A stretch of DNA of 8,388 nt from an archaeon (lineage in GTDB: Archaea > Altiarchaeota > Altiarchaeia > JAFGQM01): the NCBI GenBank assembly GCA_029932835.1, contig JAOZPI010000037.1:1-8388 (forward strand), written 5' to 3'. Positions 6,753 through 8,388 of this stretch are shown one piece after another. A program made the position numbers and the translations under genes. The notes beneath the pieces were generated by a model, which was given only the letters and a program-made list of their open reading frames with translations, searched no databases and was not told where the DNA came from. The first letter of the stretch is position 1. The number at the start of each line of letters is the position of its first letter.

Positions 6753-7396
6753 TTTATTATATCCAAGAGCTCTGAGACCTTCTCTATGGCCCTGTCTGGA
6801 TGAGCTCTAGTAGAGTTATCACGATTGTACGAGTTTAGCAGGAAGACGGTATAACAACCAGCCGACCTCCCAGCCTGAACATCGTATATAGTGTCGCCCA
6901 CATATATGGCGTTTTTGGCGGCCACGCCAAGGATTTTCAGTGCGTTTGTAACCGGCTCATGGTGCGGTTTCTTGTTCCTTGCGTCATCTCCTCCGATGAT
7001 GACGTCAAAATATGATCTTATTCCTGCCACCTCAAGAGTCTTTGCCACTATGTTCCTCGGTGATGTGCTCACCACTCCGAGTTTACGCCCCTTCTCTCTT
7101 AAACGTCTTAAAGTTAGAGGAACATCCTTTAAAACCTTGAGTTTTTTTAGATTTTTTATCCAGGCGGATTCAAAAAATGCCATCAATTGGTGATATTCTC
7201 GATCGCTGGAGATTCCGACAAGGGAATAAACAGAAGAGTCCACAGGTTTTCCAAAGAGTTTATAGGTAAAGTCCTCCTTGGAAAGTGGTTTCTTATTGAG
7301 CTCGTGGAGCGCTTTATTAAAAGATTCGTATATCAGATCATGGGTATCCACGAGAGTGCCATCCATGTCAAAGAGTACTGCCCTTGTCGGCTCCAT
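6749..7396 (-). CDS. HAD-superfamily phosphatase (phosphoglycolate phosphatase/beta-phosphoglucomutase-like)
   Basis: Complete 215-residue soluble protein with all four HAD motifs. Motif I is FDMDGTLVD, with nucleophile Asp10 and acid/base Asp12. Motif II is Ser110 in VVSTSP. Motif III is Lys142/Lys143 in NKKPHHEP. Motif IV is GDTIYD, with Asp168 and Asp172. A helical insert of about 70 residues between motifs I and II is the C1-type cap seen in Gph/PpaX/PGM-like members. It should remove phosphate from a small phosphorylated metabolite; the cap does not reveal which. As first gene of the glycosylation unit and overlapping aglB by ATGA, a role with a sugar phosphate is tempting but unproven. 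The start at 7396 is the only reasonable one because an in-frame stop lies about five codons upstream. A GGTGAT matching the 16S rRNA tail lies 14 bases upstream, farther than usual. Confidence 0.9.
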   Translation of the reverse strand: MEPTRAVLFDMDGTLVDTHDLIYESFNKALHELNKKPLSKEDFTYKLFGKPVDSSVYSLVGISSDREYHQLMAFFESAWIKNLKKLKVLKDVPLTLRRLREKGRKLGVVSTSPRNIVAKTLEVAGIRSYFDVIIGGDDARNKKPHHEPVTNALKILGVAAKNAIYVGDTIYDVQAGRSAGCYTVFLLNSYNRDNSTRAHPDRAIEKVSELLDIIK

Positions 7397-7405
7397 CTTG
7401 CTTAA

Positions 7406-7412
7406 TTTATAT
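7406..7412 (+). promoter_or_regulatory. Candidate TATA box for abce1
   Basis: TTTATAT fits the archaeal TATA consensus. With the usual 25-27 base spacing, transcription would start near 7435, giving a leader of about 30 bases before ATG 7465. No convincing BRE purines are seen upstream, so this is tentative. Confidence 0.35.
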
Positions 7413-7451
7413 CACCAACCTCAAAATTACCCGCATTTTAGCAGGTATAGG

Positions 7452-7459
7452 TTATAAAA
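7452..7459 (-). promoter_or_regulatory. Candidate TATA box for the HAD-aglB unit
   Basis: Read on the minus strand this is TTTTATAA. The usual spacing puts the transcript start near 7429, with a leader of about 33 bases before ATG 7396. The element is nearly symmetric, so its strand is decided only by spacing: read on the plus strand it would start inside abce1. Confidence 0.35.
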
Positions 7460-7464
7460 TAAGA

Positions 7465-8388
7465 ATGAGAATTGCGGTGATAGATAAAAAGAGGTGCAGA
7501 CCTGAGATATGCGGGTACTTGTGCCAGAGAGCCTGCCCGAGGGTCAGAGCGGGTGATGAGACCATAGAGGTAGGGGAAGATAAATTCCCTATTATCCATG
7601 AGGATTTGTGTGCAGGATGTGGGATATGTGTCTCTAAGTGTCCTTTCGGAGCTATAATAATCACCAACACACCAGAAGAGGCTGGAATTTTGACACATCA
7701 ATACGGAAAGAATGGTTTTCGGTTGTATGGGCTGCCGGTCCCAAAACAAGGGGCAGTGGTTGGCATTCTTGGGGAGAATGGCATTGGGAAGAGCACCGCG
7801 TTGAAGATCTTAAGCGGGCAGTTGAAACCAAACCTGGGGAGGGAGGGCAAGGTAGAATGGGAGGAGATTATAGAAAGGTACCGGGGAAGCGAGATACAAA
7901 ATTACCTTAAGAGTCTAGCCAGTGGCAGAATAAGAGGAGTTTATAAACCGCAGTATGTAGACGCTCTAGCAAGAATTGACGACACTGTGGCAGGAGTATT
8001 GAGAAGGGTCTCAAACGAGTGGAGGGGATTAATACAGGAGATGGGGCTTGAGAAAGTAATTGACAGGAAAATGAAAGCGCTCAGTGGTGGGGAGCTGCAG
8101 AGGGTCGCGATTGCGATCGCTATTTTGAGGGATGTTGATCTCTATTTCTTTGACGAACCGACCTCTTATTTGGACATAATGCAGAGGATAGAAATAGCAA
8201 AGAGAATTAGAAGGCTTGGAAAGGAAAAGGCTGTTATTGTGGTTGAGCACGATCTTATTGTGCTAGATTATGTGTCCGATTACATCCATATAACGTTTGG
8301 GAAGAGAAAGGCGTTTGGTGTGTTCTCAAAACTGAAGAAGGATCGGGTTGGTATAAATGAGTATCTTGATGGAGGGCTAAGAAGCGAG
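7465..8388 (+). CDS. abce1: ABCE1/RLI ribosome-recycling ATPase, N-terminal 308 residues (3' end outside the window)
   Basis: Twin-ATPase iron-sulfur protein that splits post-termination ribosomes with aRF1/aPelota; essential in archaea and eukaryotes. The window shows the iron-sulfur domain and nearly all of the first nucleotide-binding domain; full proteins are about 590-600 residues. Seen: first cluster Cys11-x4-Cys16-x3-Cys20-x3-Cys24 followed by PRVRAG, ferredoxin-like Cys49-x2-Cys52-x2-Cys55-x3-Cys59-Pro, Walker A GENGIGKST (103-111), LKPNLG and the YRGSEIQNY segment typical of ABCE1, Q-loop Gln163 in KPQY, signature LSGGELQ (206-212), Walker B LYFFDEP (226-232, Glu231) and switch His262 in VVEHDLIVLDY. 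The hinge and second ATPase domain lie beyond the edge. ATG 7465 is chosen because MRIAVIDKKRC begins the iron-sulfur domain as in homologues. No strong Shine-Dalgarno sequence precedes it. The reading frame is open to the last base. Confidence 0.97.
   Translation, partial: MRIAVIDKKRCRPEICGYLCQRACPRVRAGDETIEVGEDKFPIIHEDLCAGCGICVSKCPFGAIIITNTPEEAGILTHQYGKNGFRLYGLPVPKQGAVVGILGENGIGKSTALKILSGQLKPNLGREGKVEWEEIIERYRGSEIQNYLKSLASGRIRGVYKPQYVDALARIDDTVAGVLRRVSNEWRGLIQEMGLEKVIDRKMKALSGGELQRVAIAIAILRDVDLYFFDEPTSYLDIMQRIEIAKRIRRLGKEKAVIVVEHDLIVLDYVSDYIHITFGKRKAFGVFSKLKKDRVGINEYLDGGLRSE

Larger units (their letters stand above)
7397..7464. promoter_or_regulatory. Divergent intergenic spacer between the glycosylation unit and abce1
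   Basis: The only true non-coding stretch in the window: 68 A+T-rich bases separating two divergent ATG codons. It must contain the start signals for abce1 and for the five-gene minus-strand unit. No hairpin or repeat is evident. Confidence 0.75.

Noticed and set aside
7405..7412. ATATAAAT on the minus strand as TATA box of the HAD gene
   Set aside because: It is only 9-16 bases from the ATG, so the transcript would start inside the gene, and no usable downstream start exists before the catalytic Asp10.
7438..7749. Minus-strand open frame crossing the abce1 start
   Set aside because: It is antisense to the highly conserved iron-sulfur domain of ABCE1 and lacks any domain.
1..8388. CRISPR array, tRNA/rRNA gene, insertion sequence, or att site
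   Set aside because: The window is almost fully coding with housekeeping and glycosylation genes; I saw no regularly spaced repeats, tRNA-like cloverleaf, transposase or terminal inverted repeats.

Overview
The window looks archaeal. It holds an STT3/AglB-type oligosaccharyltransferase, an archaeal/eukaryotic-style UDP-GlcNAc:dolichyl-phosphate GlcNAc-1-phosphate transferase (with the AGFNGLE motif of that branch), and an ABCE1/RLI ribosome-recycling ATPase, which bacteria lack. Genes overlap or nearly touch, most starts have no clear Shine-Dalgarno sequence, and the only real intergenic gap is 68 bases. A small-genome lineage such as a DPANN archaeon is plausible, but that is inference; no rRNA or other taxonomic marker is present.

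Layout: positions 7396 down to 1 are one minus-strand block of five genes, apparently a single transcription unit. In order of transcription they are a HAD-family phosphatase (7396-6749), aglB (6752-3090), the GlcNAc-1-P transferase (3088-2105), a UDP-sugar 4-epimerase-type SDR (2114-1209) and a nucleotide-sugar 6-dehydrogenase (1212 to the window edge, incomplete). Junctions are ATGA overlaps, a 1-base gap or a 10-base overlap. Divergently, on the plus strand, abce1 starts at 7465 and runs off the right edge. The 68-base divergent spacer (7397-7464) carries two TATA-like elements.

The minus-strand genes read as a protein N-glycosylation module. The epimerase and dehydrogenase would make a UDP-hexuronic acid or UDP-N-acetylhexosaminuronic acid, the GPT-type enzyme would charge the dolichyl-phosphate carrier with the first sugar, and AglB would transfer the finished glycan to Asn-X-Ser/Thr sites outside the membrane. 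No glycosyltransferases for the intermediate steps and no flippase are in the window.

The most unusual object is AglB itself, at 1220 residues. Around a catalytic core that looks intact (Asp152, Glu260/Asp262, TIQE 509-512, Arg582, WWDYG 683-687) it has about 100 extra N-terminal residues with roughly four added membrane segments, a Cys-rich extracytoplasmic block, a linker holding six glycosylation sequons in 38 residues, and a C-terminal region with thioredoxin-like pieces including a CxxxC motif. This suggests a one-polypeptide counterpart of the eukaryotic pairing of STT3 with an Ost3/Ost6 (MagT1/TUSC3) thioredoxin subunit. That is a hypothesis from motif reading, not a demonstrated function.
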